NCBI RefSeq assembly: GCF_940670685.1
Contig: NZ_OW711693.1
Coordinates: 1-64,000 of the forward strand
DNA: 64,000 bases
Reading direction: 5' to 3'
From: Anaeropeptidivorans aminofermentans
Lineage (GTDB): Bacteria; Bacillota; Clostridia; Lachnospirales; UBA5962
Both the position numbers and the translations under genes were made by a program. Under the pieces are notes generated by a model. The model searched no databases and was not told where the DNA came from. It saw nothing but the letters and a program-made list of their open reading frames with translations. The stretch's first letter is position 1. Each line of letters starts with the position of its first letter. Of the stretch, positions 1 to 7,355 are shown in pieces.

Positions 1-1338
1 ATGCCTATGAATATACCCATTGAAAAAGCCTGGGAAGAGGCCTTGTACATTCTTAAAAACAAGCTTACAGACGTTGCTTACAACACCTACGTAAGAACGC
101 TTCAGCCCCTTTATATTAAGGACGGCTGCTTCTATCTTCTCACAACGGAAAATTTCTATAAAACCACCATACAGGGCCGATATTTTACAGATATTTTAAA
201 GGTTGTAAAGGCCGTTGCAGGCGCTGATGCCGAGGTAAAAATCGTTGTAAGAGAAGACCTTTCCGAAGAAAGCCACGATACAAGCATGAAGCCTTCAAAA
301 ACCATAAATGAATACGGCTCCAACCTCATTCCCAAATACAGATTTGAAAATTTCGTAAAAGGAAAATCCAATGAGCTTGCCTATGCCACAGCTGTAGCCG
401 TTTCAAACTCTCCGGGTAAGACCTATAATCCTTTGTTTTTATACGGAGGCGTTGGCCTCGGAAAAACTCACCTTATGCATTCCATAGGGAATTTTGTGCT
501 GGATATGGACCCAAGCACCAAGGTTTTATACTGTTCCACGGAAACCTTTATGAATGAGCTGATTAACTCTATCCGACAGAACAAAAATCAGGAATTTCGC
601 AATAAATACAGGGAAATTGACGTTCTTTTAATAGACGACATTCAGTTTTTATCGGACAAGGAGGGTACTCAGGAGGAATTTTTCCATACCTTTAATACCC
701 TTTATAATGCCAATAAGCAGATTGTTATAAGCTCCGACCAGCCGCCAAAAGAGCTTAGAACCCTTGAGGACAGGCTTCGTTCAAGGTTCAGCTGGGGGGT
801 TATCGTAGATATTACATTGCCGGATTTTGAAACAAGAACGGCCATTCTTGAGAAAAAAGCAGAGCAGGACAATATAAAAATACCCAAGGACGTAACGAAA
901 TTCATCGCAAAAAACATCGTTTCAAACATCAGGGACCTTGAAGGGGCATTAAATAAGGTTTCTGCCTATGCCACTTTAAGCGGAAGCCCCATTACTCAGG
1001 AGCTTGCGGAAATGGCCCTGAAAGACATTATCATCAACAATGAAAAGCCGGAAATAACCGTAGAATATATTCAGCAGGTGGTTGCAGATTATTTCAAAAT
1101 AACCCCTGAGGAAATAAAAAGCAAAAAAAGAACCCAAAACATTACATACCCAAGGCAGATAGCCATGTATTTATCGAGAAAGCTTATTGATATAAGCCTT
1201 CCCAAAATAGGGGAGCTCTTCGGCGGAAGAGACCATTCTACAATCATTCACGGCTGCGATAAAATAACCGACCTTATTGAAAACGACAACCAAATCAGAA
1301 ACACCGTCGTGGAAATAGAAAAGCTCATTGTGGATTAA
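1..1338 (+). CDS. dnaA: Chromosomal replication initiator DnaA
   Basis: DnaA binds DnaA boxes at oriC, melts the unwinding element and loads the helicase. The 445-residue length is normal. Domain I is about residues 1-90 and a short linker follows. The AAA+ domain carries Walker A GGVGLGKT at 149-156 and Walker B LLIDD at 209-213. The C-terminal DNA-binding domain carries the family signature GRDHSTIIHGC at 409-419. The window opens on its ATG, so the promoter and ribosome site are not visible; a second in-frame ATG at codon 3 is an alternative start. oriC and dnaN follow on the same strand, as in most Bacillota. The identification is secure. Confidence 0.98.
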   Translation: MPMNIPIEKAWEEALYILKNKLTDVAYNTYVRTLQPLYIKDGCFYLLTTENFYKTTIQGRYFTDILKVVKAVAGADAEVKIVVREDLSEESHDTSMKPSKTINEYGSNLIPKYRFENFVKGKSNELAYATAVAVSNSPGKTYNPLFLYGGVGLGKTHLMHSIGNFVLDMDPSTKVLYCSTETFMNELINSIRQNKNQEFRNKYREIDVLLIDDIQFLSDKEGTQEEFFHTFNTLYNANKQIVISSDQPPKELRTLEDRLRSRFSWGVIVDITLPDFETRTAILEKKAEQDNIKIPKDVTKFIAKNIVSNIRDLEGALNKVSAYATLSGSPITQELAEMALKDIIINNEKPEITVEYIQQVVADYFKITPEEIKSKKRTQNITYPRQIAMYLSRKLIDISLPKIGELFGGRDHSTIIHGCDKITDLIENDNQIRNTVVEIEKLIVD

Positions 1339-1397
1339 TCTTTCATTTAAACAGCTATCAATAGGCCGAAAGGGATATTTCTTTTTGTGAATTCCTT

Positions 1398-1687
1398 TGT
1401 GGATAAATTATACAGTGTTTTTTATTTTTTATGGACTTTTTTCCCTTGCCTATAATTATCCACATATAGACTTATCCACAAAATCTGTTTTAAATTTTTC
1501 CTGTTGGTTTTATCCACTGTTTTTGTTTATATCCCTGTGATTTTCCTGTGGATATTTTGTGGATAAGCCTCTTGGAGATTTTGACCTGTGGATTCTGTCT
1601 ATAACAAAGCTTTTATATTCTATTTTTCCACAGGGTTTTAATTTTAAATTTTTCTTTCTTTTTGAAGGGCCAAAGGACTTATCAACA
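1398..1687. promoter_or_regulatory. DnaA-box cluster
   Basis: Perfect TTATCCACA boxes are at 1456-1464 and 1472-1480 on the plus strand and at 1398-1406 and 1558-1566 on the minus strand. TTTTCCACA at 1624-1632 also fits the TTWTNCACA consensus. One-mismatch boxes are at 1510-1518, 1547-1555 (minus) and 1679-1687 (TTATCAACA). A weaker site is at 1587-1595 (minus). The last box sits about 12 bases before the DnaA-trio, the spacing expected for loading DnaA onto single strand. Confidence 0.93.
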
Positions 1688-1693
1688 TATCTA

Positions 1694-1742
1694 CAGCCCC
1701 TACTACTACTGCTACTGAAAATAATATATATATATAATAAGA
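1694..1742 (+). promoter_or_regulatory. DnaA-trio and DNA unwinding element
   Basis: A C-rich patch (1694-1700) leads into repeated CTACTACTACTGCTACTG at 1700-1717. On the opposite strand this reads as consecutive TAG trinucleotides, the DnaA-trio motif. A run of A and T with alternating TA (1718-1742) follows directly and is the likely first region to melt. This matches the order box, GC cluster, trio, AT-rich tract known from B. subtilis. Confidence 0.88.
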
Positions 1743-1786
1743 ACTGTTCATAAAATTTTCTGTTGATTTTTTTCGGGAGGTACGAA

Positions 1787-2899
1787 ATGAGAATTATTTG
1801 TTCAAAAGATCGCTTAATGGAAAACATCAATATCGTTTCCAAGGCCGTTACTCAAAGGACGACGCTGCCTATTCTTGAATGCATTCTTTTAACTGCCGAT
1901 GATAACGGCCTTAAACTTATGGCAAACGATTTGGAAATGGGTATAGAAACAGCTTATATTCCTGCTACCGTAGTTGAAAAGGGCGTAATCGCTCTTGAAG
2001 CCAGAATGTTTTCCGAGATAATAAGAAGGCTTCCCGACGGCGAGGATGTTTCCTTATATTCAAATGAAAACAATATTACCATGATAAACTGCAAGAAGAC
2101 GGAGTTTAAAATTCTAGGCCAATACGGTGATGAATTCCCTAAAATACCCAAGGTTGAAAAGTCCGACGAATACAAAATAAAATCAAGCGTATTAAGAAGC
2201 ATGATCAGAGAGACCATATTTGCCGTATCCTTAGATGAGAGCAAGCCTGTTCTTACGGGAGAGCTTTTTGAAATAGAAAACGGTATCCTCAATATGGTTG
2301 CTGTAGACGGTTTTAGAGTTGCTTACAGAATTTCTCCTTTTGAAGAGAAATGCCCTGATAAAACCGCGGTAATTCCTTCAAAAACATTAAATGAAATATC
2401 AAAAATAATCCCTGCCGACGAGGAAGCAATCATCTCATTATATTTTACGGACAAGCATGTTTTATTTGAAACTAAGGAATGCACCGTGGTTTCAAGGCTT
2501 TTGGAAGGAGAATTCCTTAAATACAGGCAGATTTTTACAGACGACCACACTACAAGCGTTAAAATACACCGCCAGCAGTTTATTATGAGCCTTGAAAGGG
2601 CCTCTTTAATATCAAAGGATATTAAGAAAAACCCCGTTAAGCTTCAAGTGGAAGGGGATGTGCTTATCATTACTTCAAATACGGAAATGGGCACAAGCTA
2701 CGACGAAATCGCTACCGTTACAGAAGGAAGCAATTTAGAAATCGCCTTTAACCCCAGATATTTAATAGACGCTTTAAAGGCCATAGACGACGAATACATA
2801 AACATTAAATTTACGACCTCTTTAAGCCCCTGTACTATTGTAGGGCAGGAGCCCCATAATTATAAATATTTAATTCTTCCCTTACGTCTTAAATCATAG
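1787..2899 (+). CDS. dnaN: DNA polymerase III beta sliding clamp
   Basis: The beta clamp encircles DNA and tethers the replicase. The 370-residue protein has the usual length for three clamp folds. It ends in the typical LILPLRLKS tail, the C-terminal strand of the clamp. The start is the ATG at 1787, preceded by GGGAGG at 1775-1780; an upstream in-frame TTG at 1763 has no ribosome site and would place the Shine-Dalgarno inside the gene. It follows oriC and precedes yaaA by 8 bases, so the two are probably cotranscribed. Confidence 0.97.
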   Translation: MRIICSKDRLMENINIVSKAVTQRTTLPILECILLTADDNGLKLMANDLEMGIETAYIPATVVEKGVIALEARMFSEIIRRLPDGEDVSLYSNENNITMINCKKTEFKILGQYGDEFPKIPKVEKSDEYKIKSSVLRSMIRETIFAVSLDESKPVLTGELFEIENGILNMVAVDGFRVAYRISPFEEKCPDKTAVIPSKTLNEISKIIPADEEAIISLYFTDKHVLFETKECTVVSRLLEGEFLKYRQIFTDDHTTSVKIHRQQFIMSLERASLISKDIKKNPVKLQVEGDVLIITSNTEMGTSYDEIATVTEGSNLEIAFNPRYLIDALKAIDDEYINIKFTTSLSPCTIVGQEPHNYKYLILPLRLKS

Positions 2900-2907
2900 A
2901 GGAGCAT

Positions 2908-3132
2908 ATGGATAAAATAAGCGTTAAAATCGATTCTGAATACATTAAGCTTGGGGAGCTTCTAAAGTATGCCAATGTAGTAAGCCAAGGCTCAGAGGCT
3001 AAATATTTGATTAAAGAAGGCAATGTAAAGGTGAACGGGGAGACTGTCCTTGAAAGAGGAAAAAAGATATACCCGGGAACAGAAGTTTATGCCCTTTATA
3101 ACAATGAGGAATTTTTTATAAAAACGGAGTAA
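2908..3132 (+). CDS. yaaA: S4-domain RNA-binding protein YaaA
   Basis: This is a 74-residue protein that is almost entirely one S4 RNA-binding domain (about residues 12-60, with the KLGELLKYANVV helix and the KEGNVKVNGE turn). Homologues sit between dnaN and recF in Bacillota; a ribosome-assembly role has been proposed for the family but the function is not firmly known. A GAGGAG ribosome site precedes the ATG. It lies 8 bases after dnaN. Confidence 0.9.
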   Translation: MDKISVKIDSEYIKLGELLKYANVVSQGSEAKYLIKEGNVKVNGETVLERGKKIYPGTEVYALYNNEEFFIKTE

Positions 3133-3469
3133 AATATACTGCGAAAATTCTATTTCAGTAATTTTACTGTGAGGGAAAGTTAAGTCTTTTATTATTCTTC
3201 TGATGAAAAACTTAAAGCCTTCATTTTTCTGCACTTTGCCGGAAAAGAATTGGAAAAGTTAAAAGTCCGGCCATGTAATGCTAAAGTAGTGAAGAAGCCT
3301 AGCTTTGTTATTATGCCGTAAAAGTTTTCTGAGTAAAATTTCTTTTTGTTAAAGTGATTATAATACGAATTGCTTTTCCAAAGGGATTTATAGTTTAGTT
3401 TAAAAGAAATTGCAGGGGCGATAGGGGTTAGGCCTTATCGCCCCGTAAAATATTCATATAATTACACAA
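3133..3469. other. Intergenic spacer with one GC-rich hairpin
   Basis: No coding region is supported. The only clear structure is the hairpin GGGGCGATAGGGG...CCTTATCGCCCC at 3415-3444. It resembles the gyrA terminator stem at 12183-12210 but lacks a T run. The rest is AT-rich with weak inverted stretches. Confidence 0.5.
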
Positions 3470-3575
3470 TATAGTTAATTTGCTTTTATTTCCAAGTGAA
3501 TATTTGGATTGAGACGGTTTAAAATAAGAGAAAAGCAAATTAACAATCATACGGTTTCATATTTAATCAAGTATA
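3470..3575 (+). repeat. Family B palindromic element
   Basis: It begins TATAGTTAATTTGCTTTTA and the internal arm closes with AAAAGCAAATTAACAA near 3531. A one-sided tail with TTTCATATTTAATCAAGTATA follows. The same layout recurs about ten times in the window. Confidence 0.8.
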
Positions 3576-3649
3576 GTAAATTTACTTTTCTTCTGTAGTA
3601 AGAAATGGGCTCAGAAAAGGTATCAAATCAAGGAAAAGTAAATTTACGA
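3572..3649. repeat. Short palindromic element, family D-like
   Basis: The ends TATAGTAAATTTACTTTTC and AAAAGTAAATTTACGA are inverted and overlap the last bases of the preceding B copy. The middle is unlike A, B or C. It may be a B relative with GTAAATTTAC in place of GCAAATTGAC. Confidence 0.55.
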
Positions 3650-3674
3650 CCCTATTATTTTACTTTAATTCGAG

Positions 3675-3771
3675 TATAGTAAATTTCAAATGAAACAGGA
3701 ATAAAAATCGTATGGTTAAGCCGTTTATGAAAAATAGATTTTTATTGCTTCCTTCTGTGAAATTTACTGTA
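3675..3771 (+). repeat. Family C palindromic element, short form
   Basis: It runs from TATAGTAAATTTCAAAT to GTGAAATTTACTGTA. It keeps the two outer arms and the GGTTAAGCCG centre but lacks the central repeat of full 130-bp copies such as 30501-30630. It ends 15 bases before the recF start, so it lies in the recF leader. Confidence 0.8.
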
Positions 3772-3786
3772 TATTAAGGAGCTTCA

Positions 3787-4881
3787 ATGCTTGTTTCTTC
3801 AGTTTCATTAAAAAATGTCAGGAATTTAAAAGAGCTTAACATCGGCCTTTCCGAAGGGATTAATATTCTTTACGGAAACAATGCCCAAGGAAAGACTAAT
3901 TTCCTTGAAGCAATTTATATCTGCGCAACCGGCAGAAGCCATCGGACAGCCTCTGATAAAGAAATCATAAACTTCAAAGAAAACGAGGCCTTTATTAATC
4001 TTTCTTCCGTCAGCAACGGAATAAAGGATAAAATAAGCGTTTATCTCAGAAGGGATTTGAAGAAGGGAATCGCCGTAAACGGCGTTGCTTTAAGGAAGCT
4101 TGGGGATTTATTCGGCAGGCTTCTTATTGTAATGTTCTCTCCTGAGGATTTGCAGCTTGTAAAAAGCGGCCCTTCCGAAAGAAGAAAGTTCATGGATATG
4201 GAAATCTGCCAGTTAAGCAATGTCTATTATTACGAGCTGCAAAGCTATTACAAGGCCCTGCGCCAAAGGAACAATTTTTTAAAGGAAATCTCCAAGGACA
4301 AATCTTTAAAAGACACCATATTCATATGGGACGAGCAGATTATAAGCCACGGAATAAAAATATACAATCACCGTATGGAATTTACATCGGATATCAATAA
4401 AATTTCATCGGGAATTTATTCAGACATTACGGAAGCGAAAGAAAAGCTTGAAATTCTGTATAAGCCCAACATCACCCCCGAAACATTTAAGCAAAGGCTT
4501 GAAAGAAGTCTTGAAAAAGACATCTATGGCGGAAGCACCTCTTACGGCATTCATAAAGATGACATCTCTTTTTTAATAGACGGCACCGAAGCCAGAAACT
4601 TCGGCTCTCAAGGCCAGCAGCGGAGCGTCTCCTTATGTGCGAAGCTTGCGGAAATTGAGCTGATTAAAAATAAAACAGGCATTACACCTGTTCTTCTTCT
4701 TGACGATGTTTTATCGGAGCTTGACAGCGGAAGGCAGTTTTTTCTTCTCTCAAGGCTTTCGGATATTCAGACCCTCATTACCTGCACAGGGGTAGAGGAC
4801 GTGCTTTCAAAGGTAAGCTCCATTGAAAATATAAAAATATTTAATGTGGAAAACGGCATGATTACAGAAAAGGGGAAATAA
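3787..4881 (+). CDS. recF: DNA replication and repair protein RecF
   Basis: RecF loads RecA at gapped DNA during recombinational repair and fork restart. It is 364 residues long. Walker A GNNAQGKT is at 30-37, the ABC-type signature SQGQQRS at 274-280, and Walker B VLLLDD at 302-307, in the order of an SMC-like ABC ATPase. The ATG follows AAGGA with good spacing. It is separated from yaaA by 654 bases filled with repeat elements, which is far more than usual in this cluster. Confidence 0.97.
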   Translation: MLVSSVSLKNVRNLKELNIGLSEGINILYGNNAQGKTNFLEAIYICATGRSHRTASDKEIINFKENEAFINLSSVSNGIKDKISVYLRRDLKKGIAVNGVALRKLGDLFGRLLIVMFSPEDLQLVKSGPSERRKFMDMEICQLSNVYYYELQSYYKALRQRNNFLKEISKDKSLKDTIFIWDEQIISHGIKIYNHRMEFTSDINKISSGIYSDITEAKEKLEILYKPNITPETFKQRLERSLEKDIYGGSTSYGIHKDDISFLIDGTEARNFGSQGQQRSVSLCAKLAEIELIKNKTGITPVLLLDDVLSELDSGRQFFLLSRLSDIQTLITCTGVEDVLSKVSSIENIKIFNVENGMITEKGK

Positions 4882-4894
4882 GGATTGGATTTAG

Positions 4895-5025
4895 CTTTAA
4901 AGTATTTAAAGCAAAACAAGATTAAGGCAGGAACAAAAACCTATTTTTCATAAACGGCTTAAAATATAGAATTGCTATTTTAAGCCCTTTAAAATATACG
5001 ATTTTTGTTACGCTAATTATAGTAG
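4895..5025. repeat. Family C element, worn copy
   Basis: The C core is recognisable (TTTTTCATAAACGGCTTAAA, then a mirrored TTTTAAGCC...AAAATATACGATTTTTGTTAC). The outer TATAGTAAATTTC ends are eroded. Confidence 0.6.
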
Positions 5026-5048
5026 AGTGTTGCAAAGCACCGGCATAA

Positions 5049-5276
5049 TTATTTTAAAAGCTCATCATAAGTTGTGTTTAAGGCCTCTTTGATGCCCTTC
5101 AGCTGAGAGGCTTTCAGATGCTGTATCCCTCTTTCAATTTTTACGAGGCTTTCCCTTGTCATTTCAATGCCGGCAAGCTGGAGCATTTTTACAAGCTCCG
5201 TCTGTCCTATTTTCTTTTCAAGCCTTAACCTTCTTACATTTTCGCCTAAAGTAAATTTAAAGTTAAACAGTAACAA
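5049..5276 (-). CDS. XRE-family HTH regulator with start inside a repeat
   Basis: This is a 75-residue one-domain helix-turn-helix protein. The core LGENVRRLRLEKKIGQTELV through ITMTRE-like TRESLVKIERG is typical of XRE regulators. The first ten codons, beginning with a TTG at 5274-5276, come from the end of the family A element at 5247-5386. There is no ATG upstream of the core and no convincing ribosome site. The original start was probably displaced by the element, so the gene may use the repeat-borne TTG, be silent, or be mis-started. The partner or target is unknown. Confidence 0.7.
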   Translation of the reverse strand: MLLFNFKFTLGENVRRLRLEKKIGQTELVKMLQLAGIEMTRESLVKIERGIQHLKASQLKGIKEALNTTYDELLK

Positions 5277-5386
5277 AGCCGTATATTCCCAGCAAACTCA
5301 AAAATGTACCGTTTCCGAAGGAAATCCGTGTTTTTGAGTTTGCTGGGAATAGGCTTTTGTTACTTCTTTATAATAAATTTACTTTA
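5247..5386 (+). repeat. Family A palindromic element
   Basis: It runs from TAAAGTAAATTTAAAG to AATAAATTTACTTTA. Its two arms can pair along most of their length: CAAACTCAAAAATG against TTTTTGAGTTTG, with apex TTTCCGAAGGAAA. It overlaps the 5' end of the XRE gene on the minus strand. Confidence 0.88.
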
Positions 5387-5394
5387 TACGAATT

Positions 5395-5592
5395 TCATCT
5401 TGTTTGATTTTTTGCTCCATGATACTCATCTCTTAAAATCATTATTTTTGAATCCTTCTCATTTATGCTCATATATAATTCTTCGGCATCTTTGTGTGCC
5501 TTTATAAGTGATTCTGTTATTTCCTCTAATTTTTCTATTGCTTCAAGCTGAGATAAAAGAAGTTCAAAATACATGGATTTATAATTTTTCAT
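5395..5592 (-). CDS. Small alpha-helical protein of unknown function
   Basis: This is a 65-residue charged, helix-prone protein (FELLLSQLEAIEKLEEITE and so on) with no recognised domain. An AAGGTGG ribosome site lies seven bases before its ATG, which supports it as real. It is divergent from the XRE gene at 5697 across a 104-base gap, so the two may share a control region containing the short dyad around 5615-5650. Its stop lies a few bases from a family A element. Function is not recognised. Confidence 0.6.
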   Translation of the reverse strand: MKNYKSMYFELLLSQLEAIEKLEEITESLIKAHKDAEELYMSINEKDSKIMILRDEYHGAKNQTR

Positions 5593-5696
5593 AAGTATAC
5601 CACCTTTTTATAGGCTATGCATAGCCTAATAGTATCATGTATCGCCTATAATTTCAATGTCTTTATTATAATCTTGACTTTAAAGGTGGTGATTTT

Positions 5697-5939
5697 TTGG
5701 ATACTGTTTCTGCTGTAAGAAATCGTATACTTGTGCTTTGTGAAAAAAATAACATAACTATAAATAAGCTCGCGAATATATCAGGCCTTTCGCCGTCCTC
5801 TCTAAAAAGTATTCTTTACGGAAAAAGCAAAAATCCTAAAATAGAAACCATAAAGATTATATGCGATGGCTTAGGTATTACTCTTGGGGAGTTCTTTTCA
5901 TCTCCTGAATTTGATAATCTTGAACAGTCTATAAAGTAA
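5697..5939 (+). CDS. XRE-family HTH regulator (first of a tandem pair)
   Basis: This 80-residue protein is one Cro/CI-type helix-turn-helix domain: KLANISGLSPSSLKSILYG forms the recognition helices and IKIICDGLGITLGEFF the following conserved stretch. The start is a TTG seven bases after GGTGGTGATT. The next gene at 6094 has the same TTG start, the same leader wording and about 70 percent similar residues by eye, so this is a recent duplication. Targets are unknown; the neighbours suggest a small self-contained regulatory locus. Confidence 0.85.
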   Translation: MDTVSAVRNRILVLCEKNNITINKLANISGLSPSSLKSILYGKSKNPKIETIKIICDGLGITLGEFFSSPEFDNLEQSIK

Positions 5940-6093
5940 AGGTATTTTAATTTCCCATGATATAAATTATTTTTATTTTAATTAGCCTCATTATTCTTTA
6001 TGCGTTTATTGCATAAAAATCAATATATTTTATTTTATAAAGTATAATTAGATTAAAGGCTTATTAAATAAAAAATAGTTTGAGGGTGATTTT

Positions 6094-6336
6094 TTGGATA
6101 CTATTTCTGCAATAAGAAATCGTATTTTTACTTTATGTGATAAAAAGAATATAACTGTTAAAGAACTAATAAATGTATCTGGACTTTCTTCATCATCTAT
6201 CCATAGTATTCTTTATGGAAAAGGTCGAAATTATAAACTAGAAACCATAAAAATCATATGTGACGGGTTTGGCATTACACTGGGAGAGTTTTTCTCCTGT
6301 CCTGAATTTGACAGCCTTGAGCAGTCGATTCGATAA
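6094..6336 (+). CDS. XRE-family HTH regulator (second of a tandem pair)
   Basis: This 80-residue paralogue of the gene at 5697 has the same domain and the same TTG start behind GAGGGTGATT. Differences cluster in the recognition helix (SSSSIHSILYGKGRN against SPSSLKSILYGKSKN), so the two may bind different operators. The 154-base gap between them is AT-rich and includes a possible promoter near 6040-6055. A strong terminator follows at 6374. Confidence 0.85.
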   Translation: MDTISAIRNRIFTLCDKKNITVKELINVSGLSSSSIHSILYGKGRNYKLETIKIICDGFGITLGEFFSCPEFDSLEQSIR

Positions 6337-6373
6337 AAAGTAAAAAGCCGGTTTTACAAATACTTTTTGAAAT

Positions 6374-6410
6374 AAAAAGAACTCTTTTAAAAGAGTTCTT
6401 TTTGTTTTTT
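6374..6410 (+). terminator. Rho-independent terminator
   Basis: A stem GAACTCTTTTAAAAGAGTTC with flanking A5/T5 extends to 6403 and is followed by a T-rich tail. It ends the tandem XRE transcripts. Confidence 0.9.
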
Positions 6411-6670
6411 AGAGTATATTTAATGACATATTTTGTCATATATTTTCAAACACAATAATTGCAGGCCTTAATATAGCTAAAAACCTAATTTTAAGGCTCT
6501 TTCTATGCTAAAAAGCTTTTGAAATACAGTATTTTGTGGTATACTTATATATAGTGTTTTATATGAATTTTCATATAAAACAAGCGGATTTTCTATGAAA
6601 ATTTGAATACTTACGGATTCCTTTAAATTTATATTTTTGTCTTTTAATTTTATAATACGGAGTGGTTTAT
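6411..6670. other. AT-rich leader upstream of remB
   Basis: No gene is seen. A TATACTTATATATAG-like tract near 6538-6555 could hold a promoter. A dyad TATATGAATTTTCATATA is at about 6559-6576. Confidence 0.35.
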
Positions 6671-6949
6671 TTGTACCTTCATATCGGCGGTGAAATTGAA
6701 ATTTCGGTAAAGAGAATTATATCAATTGTAGACGTTCAGATTTTAGATCAGAGCCTTTATGACGGTGAAACAATAAAAAACTATACCATAGAAAAAATTT
6801 CAAACGATTCGCAAAAATCTGCCGTCATTGCTTATTCAGAAGGCAGCAGGCAGCATTTCACCCTTTATCTTTCACCTATTTCCACGGCGTCTCTTAAAAA
6901 AAGGCTTGGAAATAAGCTTACCTGCCTTAAAGGTTCATTTGTTTCTTAA
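6671..6949 (+). CDS. remB: Extracellular matrix regulator RemB (DUF370, YaaB)
   Basis: The protein opens MYLHIGGEIEISVKRIISIVD, the hallmark of the DUF370/RemA-RemB family of small DNA-binding regulators. The best start is the TTG at 6671: it lies eight bases after GGAG and gives the family's normal MYLHIG opening, whereas the upstream GTG at 6662 sits on the ribosome site. Length from TTG is 92 residues. Position between recF and gyrB is the same as yaaB in B. subtilis. In Bacillus the related RemA activates biofilm-matrix genes; the target here is unknown. Confidence 0.85.
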   Translation: MYLHIGGEIEISVKRIISIVDVQILDQSLYDGETIKNYTIEKISNDSQKSAVIAYSEGSRQHFTLYLSPISTASLKKRLGNKLTCLKGSFVS

Positions 6950-7072
6950 AGCAATAGAATCTTTAAGATAAGCCCTGACAAAGGGGAGGTAAAAGCCTTT
7001 AAAGAAATGAAGCTCTTAAGCTTATTTAGGCTTAATGTTTTATATACGGTAATTTCCGGTATGGATTTGCTG

Positions 7073-7311
7073 TATAGTAAATTTCATATAAAGAAGCAGC
7101 AAAAGCCTGTTTCCATCAGGCTCAAAAACACGGATTTCCTTTGGAAACATAATGAAATTGCCTTTATACCATAATAGGCCATAAGGCTTTTAATATATAA
7201 ATCAAATAAAGGCAGTTTCACAAAGGCGATTTGCTTTATGTCTTTTAAAGCGCATTTTTGAACCTGTGAGAATATACGGCTTTGCTGCTGTTTAACTTTA
7301 AATTTACTATA
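7073..7311 (-). repeat. Family A element, long form carrying module E
   Basis: It runs from TATAGTAAATTTCATAT to AACTTTAAATTTACTATA. About 100 extra bases lie near the hairpin apex. They contain an inverted pair GAAATTGCCTTTAT...ATAAAGGCAGTTTCAC (module E). The same module is found at about 30808-30880. The element fills most of the remB-gyrB gap and ends 44 bases before gyrB. Confidence 0.85.
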
Positions 7312-7355
7312 GTTTTGTTTTTTATGTATTTTTTTATGCTAAGGAGAGTTATTCA

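Larger units (their letters stand above)
1339..1786. other. oriC: Replication origin (oriC), dnaA-dnaN intergenic region
   Basis: This 448-base AT-rich gap between dnaA and dnaN holds a dense cluster of DnaA boxes, then a short C-rich tract, a DnaA-trio and a TA-rich stretch. That is the basal unwinding layout described for Bacillus subtilis incC. No gene on either strand is credible here. The dnaN promoter must also lie in it. Confidence 0.93.

Noticed and set aside
3470-4000. CRISPR array as explanation for the repeats
   Set aside because: Repeats are of several families, variable in length, palindromic end to end, dispersed, and without regular spacers or cas genes.
5304-5507. Open frame across the A element into the small gene at 5395
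   Set aside because: It is opposite a better-supported gene with a ribosome site and begins in the repeat.
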